DNA of 64,000 nt from Isochrysis galbana (Eukaryota; Haptophyta; Isochrysidales; Isochrysidaceae). The stretch's first letter is position 1. Every line of letters begins with the position of its first letter. A program made the position numbers and the translations under genes. Location: contig CM030937.1 of NCBI GenBank assembly GCA_018136815.1, positions 4,586,226 to 4,650,225 of the forward strand, in the 5' to 3' direction. This document shows, piece after piece, positions 42,183-52,328 of the stretch. The notes beneath the pieces are model-generated. The model was not told where the DNA came from and ran no database searches. It saw nothing but the letters and a program-made list of their open reading frames with translations.

Positions 42183-44824
42183 TTAGCGACGGCGGTCGTA
42201 GTCGCGGCCGCGCGAGTAAGAGCGACCACCTCGGCCACGGTCGCGGGAATCGTCGCGGCCACGGGAGTAGGAACGGCGGCGGTAGTCACGGTCACGGGAG
42301 TATGAGCGGCGGCGGTAGTCACGGTCGCGCGAGTAGGAGCGGCGGCGGTAATCGCGGTCACGTGAGAAGGAACGACCACGGCCATAGTCACGGCGGCGAT
42401 CGTCGTAGCGCCGCTCATCATCGCGCATCTTCTCATCGACAAGTTGATTGACGAGTCGTTCGGCGAGCTCCCGATCGGCACGGATGTGTCCAAAGATGAG
42501 GAGCTGCTCAGACTCGCCACGTCCACCTTCGACGAAACAGAATGTACCAGATTCCTCCTCGACGTGGCGCAGGGAAGAGCCTCGATTCCCGGTCACGAAG
42601 CCAATGGCGTCTCGTGGCACTTGAACAATTGTGACGTCGTCCCGATCGCGCAGATCATCGACGTACACCGAACCATGGCGTTGCTTGAGCAGCCACTTGA
42701 GGTAGGTACGCGCACGAGTGCGTTGCTCGATAGTGCCGCAAATGAATGCGACTTGGCCGACATACTCCATGATGCAGCCCGATGCACGTGCGAGCTTGCG
42801 ACGGGTGGTTCCGTCCTTGCCGAGTGCATACGAGAGCTCCGACTCGTCCATGGGGTAGGTGTCTGATGCAAAACCTTCCTGCTCCGATGTGTGCATTTGG
42901 ATGTCGCGAGTGAAATACCCCGGGCGCTTGGTCTCCACTGCAGACATGACCTTGAGCTCAGCACCACGACGCCCACGACGAGGGCCAAAGATGGCAAGCT
43001 TTTCAGAACCATCAAACTCTTGACGACCGCGGTCGTCACGGTCGCGATCACGGGCACGCATGTTGGTGCTCATGAAGAACATCAGTGTGCCCCACTCCTC
43101 CTCGATCTTACCAAGAGTGGCGCGGCGCGCGCCGGTGACATATCCAACGCAGTCGCGCGGAACATCGACACAAGTGCAGTCGTCACGGTCTTCCCATCCA
43201 GTGACGTACACGGGGCCCTTGAGCTGCTCGAAGAGCCAACCCAGATACTCTTCGGCGCGCGCCCGCTCCTCGCGCGTGCCCGACATGAAGACGGTATAGC
43301 CAACATATCTGCAGGGCAACGACAAGAGCGAAGGGATACGTGAGCACGGGACCGAGCATGTGGTTCTCGTGGTCCAGCAGAAAATGCGCACACAGTGATG
43401 CCACCGCATTCCAACACCAATCAACCCCTTAGCTGAAAGTGCACATACTCGACGATACATCCCGATGACTTGGCGAGCTTCTTGCGGGTCATGCCCTTCT
43501 TTCCGAGTGCATAGGAAAGCTCGTCCGGCTTGAGAACGATGGTCTTGGTGCCCCAGTCGTCGTCGGCGTCGTCCTCAGGCTGCAGCTTGCCCGTGAAGTA
43601 CTCGGGGACCTTGGTCTCAACGGCCGCCATCACCTTGAGCTGAGCGCCCCGGCGACCGCGGCGGGGTCCAAAAATGGCTAGCTTTTCAGTCTGGCCCTGG
43701 AGAACGAAAGAGGGGCGGAGGCATGACGATCGATGGCTGATATCCCTCAAGAGAAGCCCCAGAAGCTCCGTTAAGTGGCCATATACACATGTAGCACATC
43801 ACGATCTCCAAAGAGGCCAGTGAGCACAGATACATGGAACAAGAAGGGCTAGGGCAGACACTCGTCGCTACTCGTTGCGTGAGCATGCCCAAGTGGGGGG
43901 CGACGCTTGCGTGAGGTGGTAGGCGCGTGTGGACGGGATGGAAGAGCAACATCGGGATCGTGGAGAAATGATGAGGCGGAAGGGCAAGATATGCAAAGGT
44001 CGAGGCAGGTCCCGCCCAACAAGGAAGCAAGCAGACACAAGAAGAGGTGGACAAAGAGAAGCCGTCTCCACAGCTGTGCACAGCCACGGAGTCAAAAGAC
44101 TTGTGATCTCGGGGATGTATTGGTTTAAGTTCGGGCTCGCGGGCGATAGAACTCGGGACTGGAGCAGGAGTATGGTCATCTCGCTCGCACGGAGGAGGCC
44201 ACGTATTTCGCGTGAAGCAGCCTGGGCTTGGAGACGGACCACGCATCCACGTGCTGGGAACGCAAAGATGTGCTCATCGGGGTATGCTTCTAGCTCTCAT
44301 TGTTTGATGGGCTCATCCTCGAAGGATCTCATTGAAACTTACCTCACGCCCAGAGCCGCGGCCGCGGAAGTCGGCGAAGAACATGAGAGTTCCCCACTCC
44401 TCCTCAACTTGCCGGAGGAAGTTGCCCTGCGAGCCTGTGACGAAGCCGACAGCTTCGGTCGGCACATGGATCACGGTGAGGTCGTCATCCTCTTGCGTCT
44501 CTTCGATATGCACAGGCCCGACACGCTGAGCCATGACGCATTCGACGTACCTAAGAGCATCGGGAACGTGAGGTGTTCAAAATCTAGCCGGCAGCGCTGA
44601 AGGCAGGCAGAGTTAGCGAGGCAATCCAGAGCGGCCAGGTGCGCATACTTCTTGGCGCGACGGCGTTCCGCATCAGTTCCGCGGATCTCGAGTGTAAGAG
44701 ATTGCTCGAAGAGGTCAAGGTCTGCGCCCGAAACGCGCGCAATCTTTTCCTTGGTCTTGCCATTCTTGCCGAGAATGAAGGCAGCATCATCGTTTGAGAT
44801 CTTGAGGGTGTCGACTTCCGGCAT
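42183..44824 (-). CDS. Multi-KH-domain RNA-binding protein with RS/RD-rich tail
   Basis: Four minus-strand exons (44824-44649, 44550-44343, 43696-43449, 43308-42183) with introns of 98, 646 and 140 bp, all GT-AG, join to 585 residues. The protein is three repeats, each with two KH-like modules: GKNGKTKEKIARVSG, GKKGMTRKKLAKSSG and GKDGTTRRKLARASG (intact GxxG), alternating with TGSQGNFLRQVEEEWGT, TGARRATLGKIEEEWGT and TGNRGSSLRHVEEESGT. The second of these has GARR in place of GxxG and may not bind RNA. IFGPRRGRRGA recurs between repeats. The last 70 residues repeat DYRRRSYSRDR, typical of splicing or mRNP proteins. A role in nuclear RNA processing is inferred. Confidence 0.87.
42190..42420 (-). 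repeat. Coding tandem repeat (about 30 bp) for the RS/RD tail
   Basis: On the plus strand the unit CGGCGGTAGTCACGGTCACG GGAGTATGAG recurs four to five times with small changes and encodes the DRDYRRRSYSR repeats at the C-terminus of the KH protein. Copy number could vary. Confidence 0.75.
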
Positions 44825-45475
44825 GGTTGCCTGAGTAGGCGAGCAGCACCTCGCATGTGAGAGCTCGGTCTGTTTGCATTTGGATCGGTCATCCTCTTCC
44901 TATCGTCCCTGCATCCCCCCTCTCCCTTCCCTCAACCCCCCCCTCCCGTTCTCCCTGTGGAGAGAAAACCCGCTGTCCAACCCCCCCCCCTCCCCCCCAC
45001 TGCCTTCCTCTCCGTGCCCGCTCGCGCGTAGCAAAGGCGGCGTTCGAACTGGGAGCAGAGGGGCGCGCTCGAGCACGCCCCGCCCAAGACGACAGACACT
45101 CCTCCCCCTCCCTCTCTCCTTTCTCTCCCTTGGCCAGCGCACAGAGAGAGGGGTCGCCTGCGCCGAGCCAGCGAGAGGCGAGACGAGACGGCAGAGCAGA
45201 CTGCTCTCATCTCTCCAAAGTAAAGTAGATCAAGTAGACAGGTGGCAGAAGCCTTGTACTCGATTGGGGGGAAGGAGGCACGTATGAGGAGGCTCTCTGA
45301 ATCATCTTTCTGTGGACGCGGGGCTGCCTTCCCCCCCCCTCCCCCCTCCCCCCCCCCCCCCCTCCCCCCCCGGAGGGGTGGGGGCGTTGTTAATCCTAGT
45401 ACTGCCTGACCTTCAGGTCCCCTCATCGGTATCTTTTGGAGAGTTTGGAGAGAGGGAGAGGAGCTCAGAGCTCAG
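44825..45475. other. Upstream region of the KH gene, C-rich
   Basis: The region is pyrimidine-rich with long C tracts (44972-44998, 45331-45371). It presumably contains the KH promoter. No gene is recognised. Confidence 0.4.
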
Positions 45476-45843
45476 CCCGGATGGGACAACAGGTACAAGG
45501 TCAACAGGTTTTGGGGGCCTCTTCCTATTAAGAGGACATGTTAACAGGTCGCAATAGGTCCGTAACAGGTCAAAATAAAACTCATTTTAATAATATTATA
45601 GATCTATCAGTATGATTTATAATATGAATACGATTGGTTTCTGACTTCTGAGCTTAGGCACTAGGGAGAGGAAGGGATATGAGATGATCTGGGCGTGGCT
45701 ACGATAGCGGTGCCTATAGCCACGCGCGAGGTGAGAATATTCGACAGGTTTTCTTTTACCTATTACCTATTAACAGGTAACAGGTTTGGTAGACCTCTTG
45801 ACCTCTTAATAGAACCTATTAGAAGCCTATTATCCCATCTGGG
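45476..45843. mobile_element. hAT-type MITE with 8-bp TSD, carrying a LINE tail
   Basis: The ends CCCGGATGGGACAACAGGT and TATTATCCCATCTGGG are inverted and flanked by GAGCTCAG (45468-45475 and 45844-45851). The interior is full of AACAGGT/ACCTATT repeats. At about 45660-45760 it holds GGGCGTGGCTACGA ... GGTGAGAATATTCGACAGG, a LINE tail-B sequence, so it was itself a target. A further end of this type is at 46583. Confidence 0.83.
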
Positions 45844-46086
45844 GAGCTCAGAGCTCTGCCCACCCCTTTCTCCGCGCTCTCTCTCCCCTCTACTGCGGCA
45901 CGCGCGGTGGCGCGCCTGCGGCAGGCCTCCAGCTGTCTTCTGGCGACCCCTGGAGGCTCCTCGAGGCCAGCTCAGGGGGCAAAGGAGGCTGGGGCTGGGC
46001 CGCTGGGCCCTGGCCTCCTGCTCCTGGCGCCTCCCCTGTTCCCTATTCCCCTGCCCCTGCCTCTCCCTCGCTGGCGCTCCTGACCC
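45844..46086 (-). mobile_element. GC-rich retroposon fragment
   Basis: GCGGCACGCGCGGTGGCGCG to CTCGCTGGCGCTCCTGA matches 59575-59725. It is bounded on the left by the hAT MITE and on the right by the MITE half copy at 46088. Confidence 0.7.
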
Positions 46087-46636
46087 TAGATGGGACATAC
46101 GTATTTACCGTATTTGGCCGGAGGCCAAATACATATGTATTTCGCTGTATTTTGGAGGCCCCCTGTATTGACGGGTCGCCAAATACAGAGCGCCCGCAGG
46201 GCGCGTAGCGCGCGAGCAGCGAGCGGAGCGAGCGAGCTCAGGGCCGGCCGCGGGCGCGGGGGCGCGGGGCTGCGGCAGTGGCAGGTGGCAGGCGGAGAGG
46301 CGGGTGGGGGTGGGAGGTGGGGGTGGGGGTTGGGGGGGGGAGGGGGCTCTCAGTTCTTCTTAAGAGTATAATATGCTATCAAACAACATATAATCTCAGA
46401 TGCGATTACGATTACGTTTACATATACGTAATCAAAATCAAGGCTAAGGCCAAGGCTAACAAACAAATTGAAGTTCGGAATTCACAAGCAATAAGCTTCG
46501 CAATAACTTCCTCACTAGGACATCCCTCACGTTCATCACCAATCCAATCATCATCATCACTATCACTATCACTATTCTCCCCAGATGGGACAACAGGCTT
46601 CTAATAGGTAATAGGTTCTATTAAGAGGTCAACAGG
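46087..46636. other. Half copies of hAT MITEs and unassigned sequence
   Basis: 46088-46200 starts CCTAGATGGGACATACG and matches the left half of the MITE at 10688-10870, then diverges. 46583-46636 starts CCCAGATGGGACAACAGGCT and matches the MITE at 45476. Between them are GC- and G-rich sequences (46230-46350) and an AT-richer stretch with no gene. Confidence 0.6.
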
Positions 46637-47395
46637 AACTAAGTTTATACTTGGTTCACTCATGGCGGGGCACGAGCCCCCCTCACTCTCCACTCCTCCC
46701 CTGCCATGGGGGAGGATCCACCCGCTCTCCGGGCACGCCTGATGGCCTGCCAGGAGCACACTGCCCTGCTGACCCATCCCTCTCCCCACAGGCACGCCTG
46801 ATTCGCCGATTCGCCCGCCCTGGCCTGTCGTGGCCAGCCCATCCCTCTGACCAGCCCCTCCTCCCCCTGGGCCCCCCTGTTCAGGACCCCCCAGCCAGCT
46901 CCGGTCGACTTGCAGGGGAGCGGAGCGCCAGCGAGGGAGAGGCAGGAGGGGCCAGGGCCATGCCCCAGCCTCACCTGCCCCCTGAGCTGTGCTCCCAGGC
47001 CCCTGCAGGCCACCTGGGGACCTGAAGAGGGGCCGCAGGCGCGCGCCATGGGCCCCCGCCGCAGGGAAGAGAGGAGGAAAAGGGAAGAGGGAGGGGATGG
47101 GGGAGCGGCAGCTCTCCCCTCCGGTGTTTAGGTGTTTACGTGTCTTCTAGACCTAGTTGGGTAAGAGAAGACGGGGGCGCCAGAGCCAAGAGGGAAGGGC
47201 CGCGGCTCGCCGCGGCCACTCGCTCGGACGAGGGAGATTAGCGCTCTAGGCCCCTAAACTCACGAGTGCCCCCCCCCCCCCCCTGCGTTGTTTTACCCGA
47301 AAGGGGTTTTCCCCCACCCAGCGTGGCCTCGAGGAGAGGGTGTGCTGGGGTGCGTAGGGTCGGTCCTTGCACTGGGGGGAGGACAAATATCGAGG
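46637..47395 (+). mobile_element. GC-rich retroposon, 3'-truncated copy
   Basis: Begins AACTAAGTTTATACTTGGTT and runs colinear with copy 2 (40511-41388) to GGACAAATATCGAG, where it joins a hAT fragment directly. It lacks tail A. Confidence 0.8.
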
Positions 47396-47571
47396 CCGAA
47401 GCATGGCTCAAGGTGATCGTCAAGAGGGCCTTGCCCCTGGACCTGGTCGACGACAGGCTCTTCCGGAATGCGGTATCGGTCACCGCAAAATGCGGCTCAA
47501 AGAACTTGCTCGCTGGCAACGACCTGCGGCTGCCGACACGGCGCACCTTCACGCAGAAGTTGCTACGCTAG
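47393..47571 (+). pseudogene. hAT transposase fragment
   Basis: The frame reads WLKVIVKRALPLDLVDDRLF then PTRRTFTQKLL, matching the hAT N-terminal/core transition (the lPf..ve...f ... Psr.t pattern). It ends at a stop at 47569-47571 and has no continuation. Confidence 0.6.
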
Positions 47572-48301
47572 TTGCATCGACCAAAACACGCGAGGAGCGC
47601 GCCCGGTAGCGGTGGGAAGTTGGGTCGTACTCGAGCGCATCTCGGTACGTTAATGTCGACGCGGTTTCAGCGCCAAGACTTATATTCGACAAGGTACGCG
47701 GGGGTAGAGAGAGAGGGCAATCAGCTCGGCTACTAGCTAGGGCAGCATAATCGCATAATAACCCGATTCATTCAAGTTTTTGTGCTGTCACTAGTCGAAG
47801 TGGATGAACAAACTACTAGTGCACGCCGCCCGCCTGGTAGCGGTGCCAAGTTAGGTACGGTGACTAACGGTAGCGGTTCACGTGAGCGTCTTGAGTTTCG
47901 TACACATTCAACATTCAAGTCTAAAAATATGACTTATGCTCCAGTGTTCATAGACCTAGGCCTTGTGAACCCAGTGAGCTGGCGTCACAATTTTCCTCGC
48001 TCTTCGATGTTTGTGCCTCGCATGAAGGGCCTCACCAAAAATATATCGGAGGGGGGCCCGACCGTATTTCGCGCACCGCCTTCGATGGCCTGAAATTCGG
48101 TATTTTTCGAAAATTTCGCCGGAGAACCCCCCCAATTTTTTTTGCTGATCCATCCTACCGGAAGCCATAGGGAGCTTATTTATAGCCCTTCATTCACCCA
48201 TTGTAGCTGGTGCCCTCCGCACCCCCATAATGAGTGACCGGGCTACTGAGCCTCTGGCCTCTGGGGCCCCCACGCTACGCACCTGTCTGCTGTCTGTCGA
48301 C
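47572..48301. other. Spacer with repeat fragments
   Basis: GGTAGCGGTG-type pieces occur at 47609 and 47834. The 48115-48215 block is the second copy of the 18830-18935 repeat. 48236-48301 (GCCTCTGGGGCCCCCAC...CTGTCGAC) matches the retroposon at 59725-59765 and is the target of the next LINE. Confidence 0.5.
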
Positions 48302-49267
48302 GTATCCGACAACGAAACTTACATCACCAAGATGAACAACATATGGATCCACACCGGCACAAACTACTTAGGTGAGCCGGCCGACTTGGCGGGAGTCGCG
48401 ACCCCAGAGGAAACTAGACAATATCATCCTCCCGCTAGATGGGAAAACGGGCTGAAAGGCCCGAAATACATGGAGTACCCGCTAGCGGACGAATACACAA
48501 TTGGCGACAAAACACCGATCGACCGCATCACGGTCTCAGACATATCACGAGAACTAGAGGAAAAAGCTCTAGGCAACTCGCCCCAACCGGCACGCGAGGC
48601 ATGGGCACGGAAAATCGGACTAACCCAAGAGGAATGGAAACACGTGGCCAGCTTATACACTCTGCCTCTACTGAAACACACAGACAAACACCCGCACTTC
48701 AAACACATCACCCACAGGAGACTGGGAACGCGAAACCGCTTCGACATAGCAACCACAAAGAAATGTAGACTATGCGGAAAACAACAGGAGAGCTCAACCC
48801 ACCTAGCCAGATGCTCTGCCACAAAACAGGTCTTTAAGACCATAGAAGCAATAGCAGGATTCACCCCGGAACACAAAAGGACGGCGACACAAGAAATAAA
48901 AGACAGACTGTTTGCATACCCGGGCACACTGACGCCCGATAGCCTCAAAACCCTATACCTGATAGCATGGAGATACATAATAAACGACTTTTATAAGGTC
49001 GAATATGACAAATACACCTTCCACCACATCCCCGTCATCGAGCGCACTCTGACCAGGTTCACAAACCTCGTACGCGGCCTCGAATCCTCCAACGGAACCT
49101 CACCAGCGCGTACGAAGCAAGCCTCCCGAGGCAGAAGGCCAAAGATCAAGGAGGCACGGGTACTCAGCGCCCCGATCTTCAAAGAAAACGCCGAAGGAGC
49201 CCTCGCGATGAACACCAACCTGACTTTGGTGGCGCAAGCGCTTGACATAGCGGACAGGCTAGCCTAA
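48302..49267 (+). pseudogene. C-terminal LINE ORF with Cys/His knuckle
   Basis: An open frame from the 5' truncation (YITKMNNIWIHTGTNYLG) to the stop at 49267 contains HFKHITHRRLGTRNRF, CRLCGKQQESSTHLARC and AWRYIINDFYKVEYD. It is close to the 28.6-31.0 kb ORF. The 24 codons upstream of 48302 belong to the target. Reverse transcriptase is absent. Confidence 0.85.
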
Positions 49268-49600
49268 ACCACCAAACGCCGCACCCTGCACACCCCACGA
49301 TTCCGTATCGCAGGCTCAACGCGGAAAACAGCCTCGTACCCCACTCTCCACGTGACAACACCCACGAGAACCACAAGAGAAACCGACCGTCCGATGGAGC
49401 GAGGGAAGGCCGAGAAATCGACCGTCGGGGATCGGTGCACGCCGCCTGCCACTGGAAACCCCGAACACTGAGCCCCTAGGTAGAGCACGAGGGGACGAGC
49501 CGCAAGGCATGTGAGAGGGAGTGATAAGGAAAGCGGGCGCGGCAGTCAGGAAAATGTCACAGAGTCGCGCGCGCGGTGTGATTATTAAGAAGTTTTTTTT
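48302..49600 (+). mobile_element. 5'-truncated LINE, 16-bp TSD, inserted in a retroposon
   Basis: TCTGCTGTCTGTCGAC occurs at 48286-48301 and 49601-49616. The 1,299-bp insert carries the C-terminal LINE ORF and ends ATTATTAAGAAG plus eight T. It interrupts sequence of the GC-rich retroposon, whose tail-A end is at 49635-49660. Confidence 0.88.
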
Positions 49601-49616
49601 TCTGCTGTCTGTCGAC

Positions 49617-49939
49617 CGGGGGGGAGGGGGGGATAGGATATAACATTAATTATTTTAAATACCGTCCATCCACACAGCCACAGCCACTTCGCTGCTCCCA
49701 GAACAAGAGTAGAACTCAAGGCCGCGCGCATGGCGTGCATATGCATATGCATATGCATATTAACAGAAGTTTTATTATAAGGCAGCGCGCACTAAGGTTG
49801 CGATTGCTGATGCGGTGACACTATGTTAGATGCTCTCGAAATAATAAGGTCACACAAGCCCGTTACTCTTTACATGTCATTGAGCAGGAAATGGAGGGCC
49901 ATTTTTATCGTTGAAGCCATTGTCGTCTTCATTGGCCCA
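49617..49939. other. Spacer with retroposon tail A and a short microsatellite
   Basis: 49630-49660 is a tail-A end (GGATAGGATATAACATTAAT). 49737-49762 is (ATGCAT)-type repeat. The remainder is presumably 3' flank of the oxygenase gene. Confidence 0.5.
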
Positions 49940-51601
49940 TTACCATTGCGAATCCTCAGCACCCTCCACCCCCATGTCCCTGCCTCTCGGCCACCATTCG
50001 CGATCCACTGCCGGCCCAACTGGCTCCGGCTCGCCAACAGTGTCGTAGAAGATGAGAGAGTAGCGGTCGCCACCGGAGAAGGTGCGCACCCAGTGCACAT
50101 GCCGTCCGTCGACGCGCGCGCACCGCCCACGTGTATTGACCACTGCCACTGCCGTACCACCATCCAACTCAATGCACAGTTCGCCCCCCTCAAACTCGCC
50201 TAGGGAGACAGCGTACTGGTGGCACACATCCTGCAGGTCGACATGTGGCGAGCCAACGAAATTTTTGGTGACGGCCACACCTGAGCATCGGTACTCCGGG
50301 TCCGCCCACTCAAGCAGGTCTACACAAAGAGAACGTAAGCCGGCGTAGTCGTCCTTGGCGGCCGTAGCTGATGGCGCTAGCTTCAGCACGAGGTATCGCT
50401 CGGCGCGGAGGTCCTTACGTTCGGAACGTGCCGGCCAGGTCAGCCGGCACAGCTCATCAAGCAGCGCCGTCGCCAGCTCGGGCGGCAGCGTATGGCCCGC
50501 GCAATGTACCTTTGGCCTGCCGCCCGCCACCTCGATGGCATGCGCAATCCGCATGAGCTTTTCACGTCGCGTGGACGGCACTGTTGCGCCCAACTCACCA
50601 TCCACGGGCAGCGCCTTGAGGCGCGTGTCCAGCTCAGCGGGAGGAAGAACGCGCAGCTGAGCGAGGAGAGGCGGGTCCTCTCCTGCTGGGCTCTCGACAC
50701 GTGCCGGCAGTGCACCTCCGCGTTCACAAGCGCGTGCTCGCAGCGTGAACGCGGGAGCGCCGGCGATGTTCGCAGCTTCTGATCCCCCTCTCTTCTCTGC
50801 AACCTTGCGGATGGATACCAGGTCCTCTTCCCTCAGGCACTCGGCAACGCTTACGCGCCGACCGTCAAGAGCGGCCAGTCCAACACGCGCCTCCTCCGCC
50901 GTACGGAAGGCAACAATGGCGTACCCCAGTGTCGGTCGGCGGCCTGTAGAGAAATCGCCTGCTCGAGCACGGTAGCCTCGCCGCACTACTGTTCGGAGCA
51001 CAGGGGGAGGGTGGGGTGCCAGGCGAAAGAGTAATACCTGCAGCGTGCGCCGTCTCGCCCACGCTCGTGGGATATCACCGAGCCAAACGCAGCACTCCGC
51101 TGCCACGGGTGTCCCCATACTTCGCCGCCCGCCCTCAGACCTAGGGCCCACCCGCTGTCTCTTGTCGTGCTTCACCGCCGGCGGCGCCAGACGCTCGACG
51201 GAGCCCTTCCCACTTGGTGGTGGCGCAACACCCCCCTCGCGTGCAACCATAGAGCCACACGGCGTAGAAGTGTCCCGCAGGTGGCGGAACATCCGGTTGC
51301 GGCTGGGAAATGTGGAGCCGCAGAATGAGCAGCAGTGCTCGTTGGCCCCAGACTCCAACACTGGCCTGCCACCACGGATGTTGCCGGCTACCGGCGCCCC
51401 GAAGCTCCAAGTTTTTGCCTTGTCGTCCACAAGTAGGCTAAGCGGTGGTGCCTCCAACAGGCGGAGGAGGCTGTCGGCCGCCGCAAAGCAGCCTGCCTCA
51501 CGAAGCCAGCTCCTTGTGAGCAGCAGCGCCTCGGCCTGCAATACAGCAGCCGGGTCGCGGCTGAACCCGCCTAGCGTGTTGGCCTGGTACACGTAGCGCA
51601 T
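49940..51601 (-). CDS. Zinc finger - RRM - 2-oxoglutarate/Fe(II) oxygenase-like protein
   Basis: This intronless minus-strand frame encodes 553 residues from ATG. Residues 91-115 form a zinc finger (CSFCGSTFPSRNRMFRHLRD...C: Cys91, Cys94, His107, Cys115). Residues 170-252 resemble an RRM (CVWLGDIPRAW, then GYAIVAFRTAEEARVGLAAL). Residues 440-520 look like a double-stranded beta-helix oxygenase: metal ligands His453-x-Asp455 (SPHVDLQD), a distal His501 or His503 (GRHVHWV) and Arg513 (DRYSLIFYD) for 2-oxoglutarate. Such enzymes hydroxylate or demethylate proteins or nucleic acids; with two RNA/DNA-binding modules a nucleic-acid substrate is plausible but unproven. AlkB homologue ALKBH8 also links an RRM to an oxygenase, but in another order and with a methyltransferase. 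Confidence 0.75.
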   Translation of the reverse strand: MRYVYQANTLGGFSRDPAAVLQAEALLLTRSWLREAGCFAAADSLLRLLEAPPLSLLVDDKAKTWSFGAPVAGNIRGGRPVLESGANEHCCSFCGSTFPSRNRMFRHLRDTSTPCGSMVAREGGVAPPPSGKGSVERLAPPAVKHDKRQRVGPRSEGGRRSMGTPVAAECCVWLGDIPRAWARRRTLQVLLFRLAPHPPPVLRTVVRRGYRARAGDFSTGRRPTLGYAIVAFRTAEEARVGLAALDGRRVSVAECLREEDLVSIRKVAEKRGGSEAANIAGAPAFTLRARACERGGALPARVESPAGEDPPLLAQLRVLPPAELDTRLKALPVDGELGATVPSTRREKLMRIAHAIEVAGGRPKVHCAGHTLPPELATALLDELCRLTWPARSERKDLRAERYLVLKLAPSATAAKDDYAGLRSLCVDLLEWADPEYRCSGVAVTKNFVGSPHVDLQDVCHQYAVSLGEFEGGELCIELDGGTAVAVVNTRGRCARVDGRHVHWVRTFSGGDRYSLIFYDTVGEPEPVGPAVDREWWPRGRDMGVEGAEDSQW

Positions 51602-52235
51602 TCACGGCAGGCCAGCTGCAGAGGAAGGAAGATTGGGAGTTTGCACAGGCTCCGAGGGCGACGCTTCACCGTGGCCCTCCTACTGAAGTCGAGAGTCGAG
51701 ATGGAAGCATGCGAGAAGAGAGAGTTCGGAAAGAAGCGGAAAAGAATAGGGTGTGAGAAGTGAGAAGGAAACGGGGAGAGAGTGAAGAGGGAAAGAGAGT
51801 GGGCCCCCCCCCGGGAGAAGGAAGAACATAATAAAATAAAGCGAACTAGAGGGAAAAAACGCGAACGAAAGCAGGAGAGAGAGAACGAACCTCGTGCGCA
51901 CTCTCATGAGATGGGGGCCACTTCCTATATATATCGGAGCCACGCGATTTGTATGAGAAGGGGCCCCCATCTCATGAGAGTGCGAGGTTGGTTCTCTCTC
52001 CTGCTTTCGTTCGCGTTTCCCTCCTTCCCGATTTTCATAACTGTAGAGTACTCTACAGTACTCCTAGAGTAGTGAAACACTGATGATGAGCGATCAGAGA
52101 GAACAAAAAAGTGGATGAGAGGGAAAGAAGGGCTGCTCCCCCCCCTCTGTTTCTTCTCTCTCTCAGATCATTACTAAAGAGAGGGAGGCTCTCTGCTACT
52201 AGCCTAGAACTCTCTCTCTCCCTCCCTCCCTCCCT

Positions 52236-52299
<64 letters not shown>

Positions 52300-52328
52300 G
52301 CCAGGCGAGTGCGACAGAGAGACGGGAG
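51602..52328. promoter_or_regulatory. Divergent intergenic region with a long hairpin and CT leader
   Basis: It lies between the starts of the oxygenase gene (minus) and carrier gene (plus), so both promoters should be here. A hairpin with arms of about 65 bases occupies 51853-52024. A palindromic TAGAGTACTCTAC motif is at 52044-52056. A (CT)n tract at 52211-52296 ends 33 bases before the carrier ATG. Confidence 0.5.
51853..52024. repeat. Inverted repeat (hairpin) of about 65-bp arms
   Basis: Left arm AACGCGAACGAAAGCAGGAG ... CTCATGAGATGGGGGCC, right arm GGCCCCCATCTCATGAGAGT ... CTTTCGTTCGCGTTTCCCTC, with a spacer of about 40 bases (TTCCTATATATATCGG...). Arms differ at a few positions. It may be a foldback MITE or a structural element in the shared promoter. 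Confidence 0.85.

Noticed and set aside
43686-44246. 186-codon and other frames within intron 2 of the KH gene
   Set aside because: The splice sites and continuous KH repeat structure support an intron here; the frames have no recognised domain. A gene inside the intron cannot be excluded but has no support.
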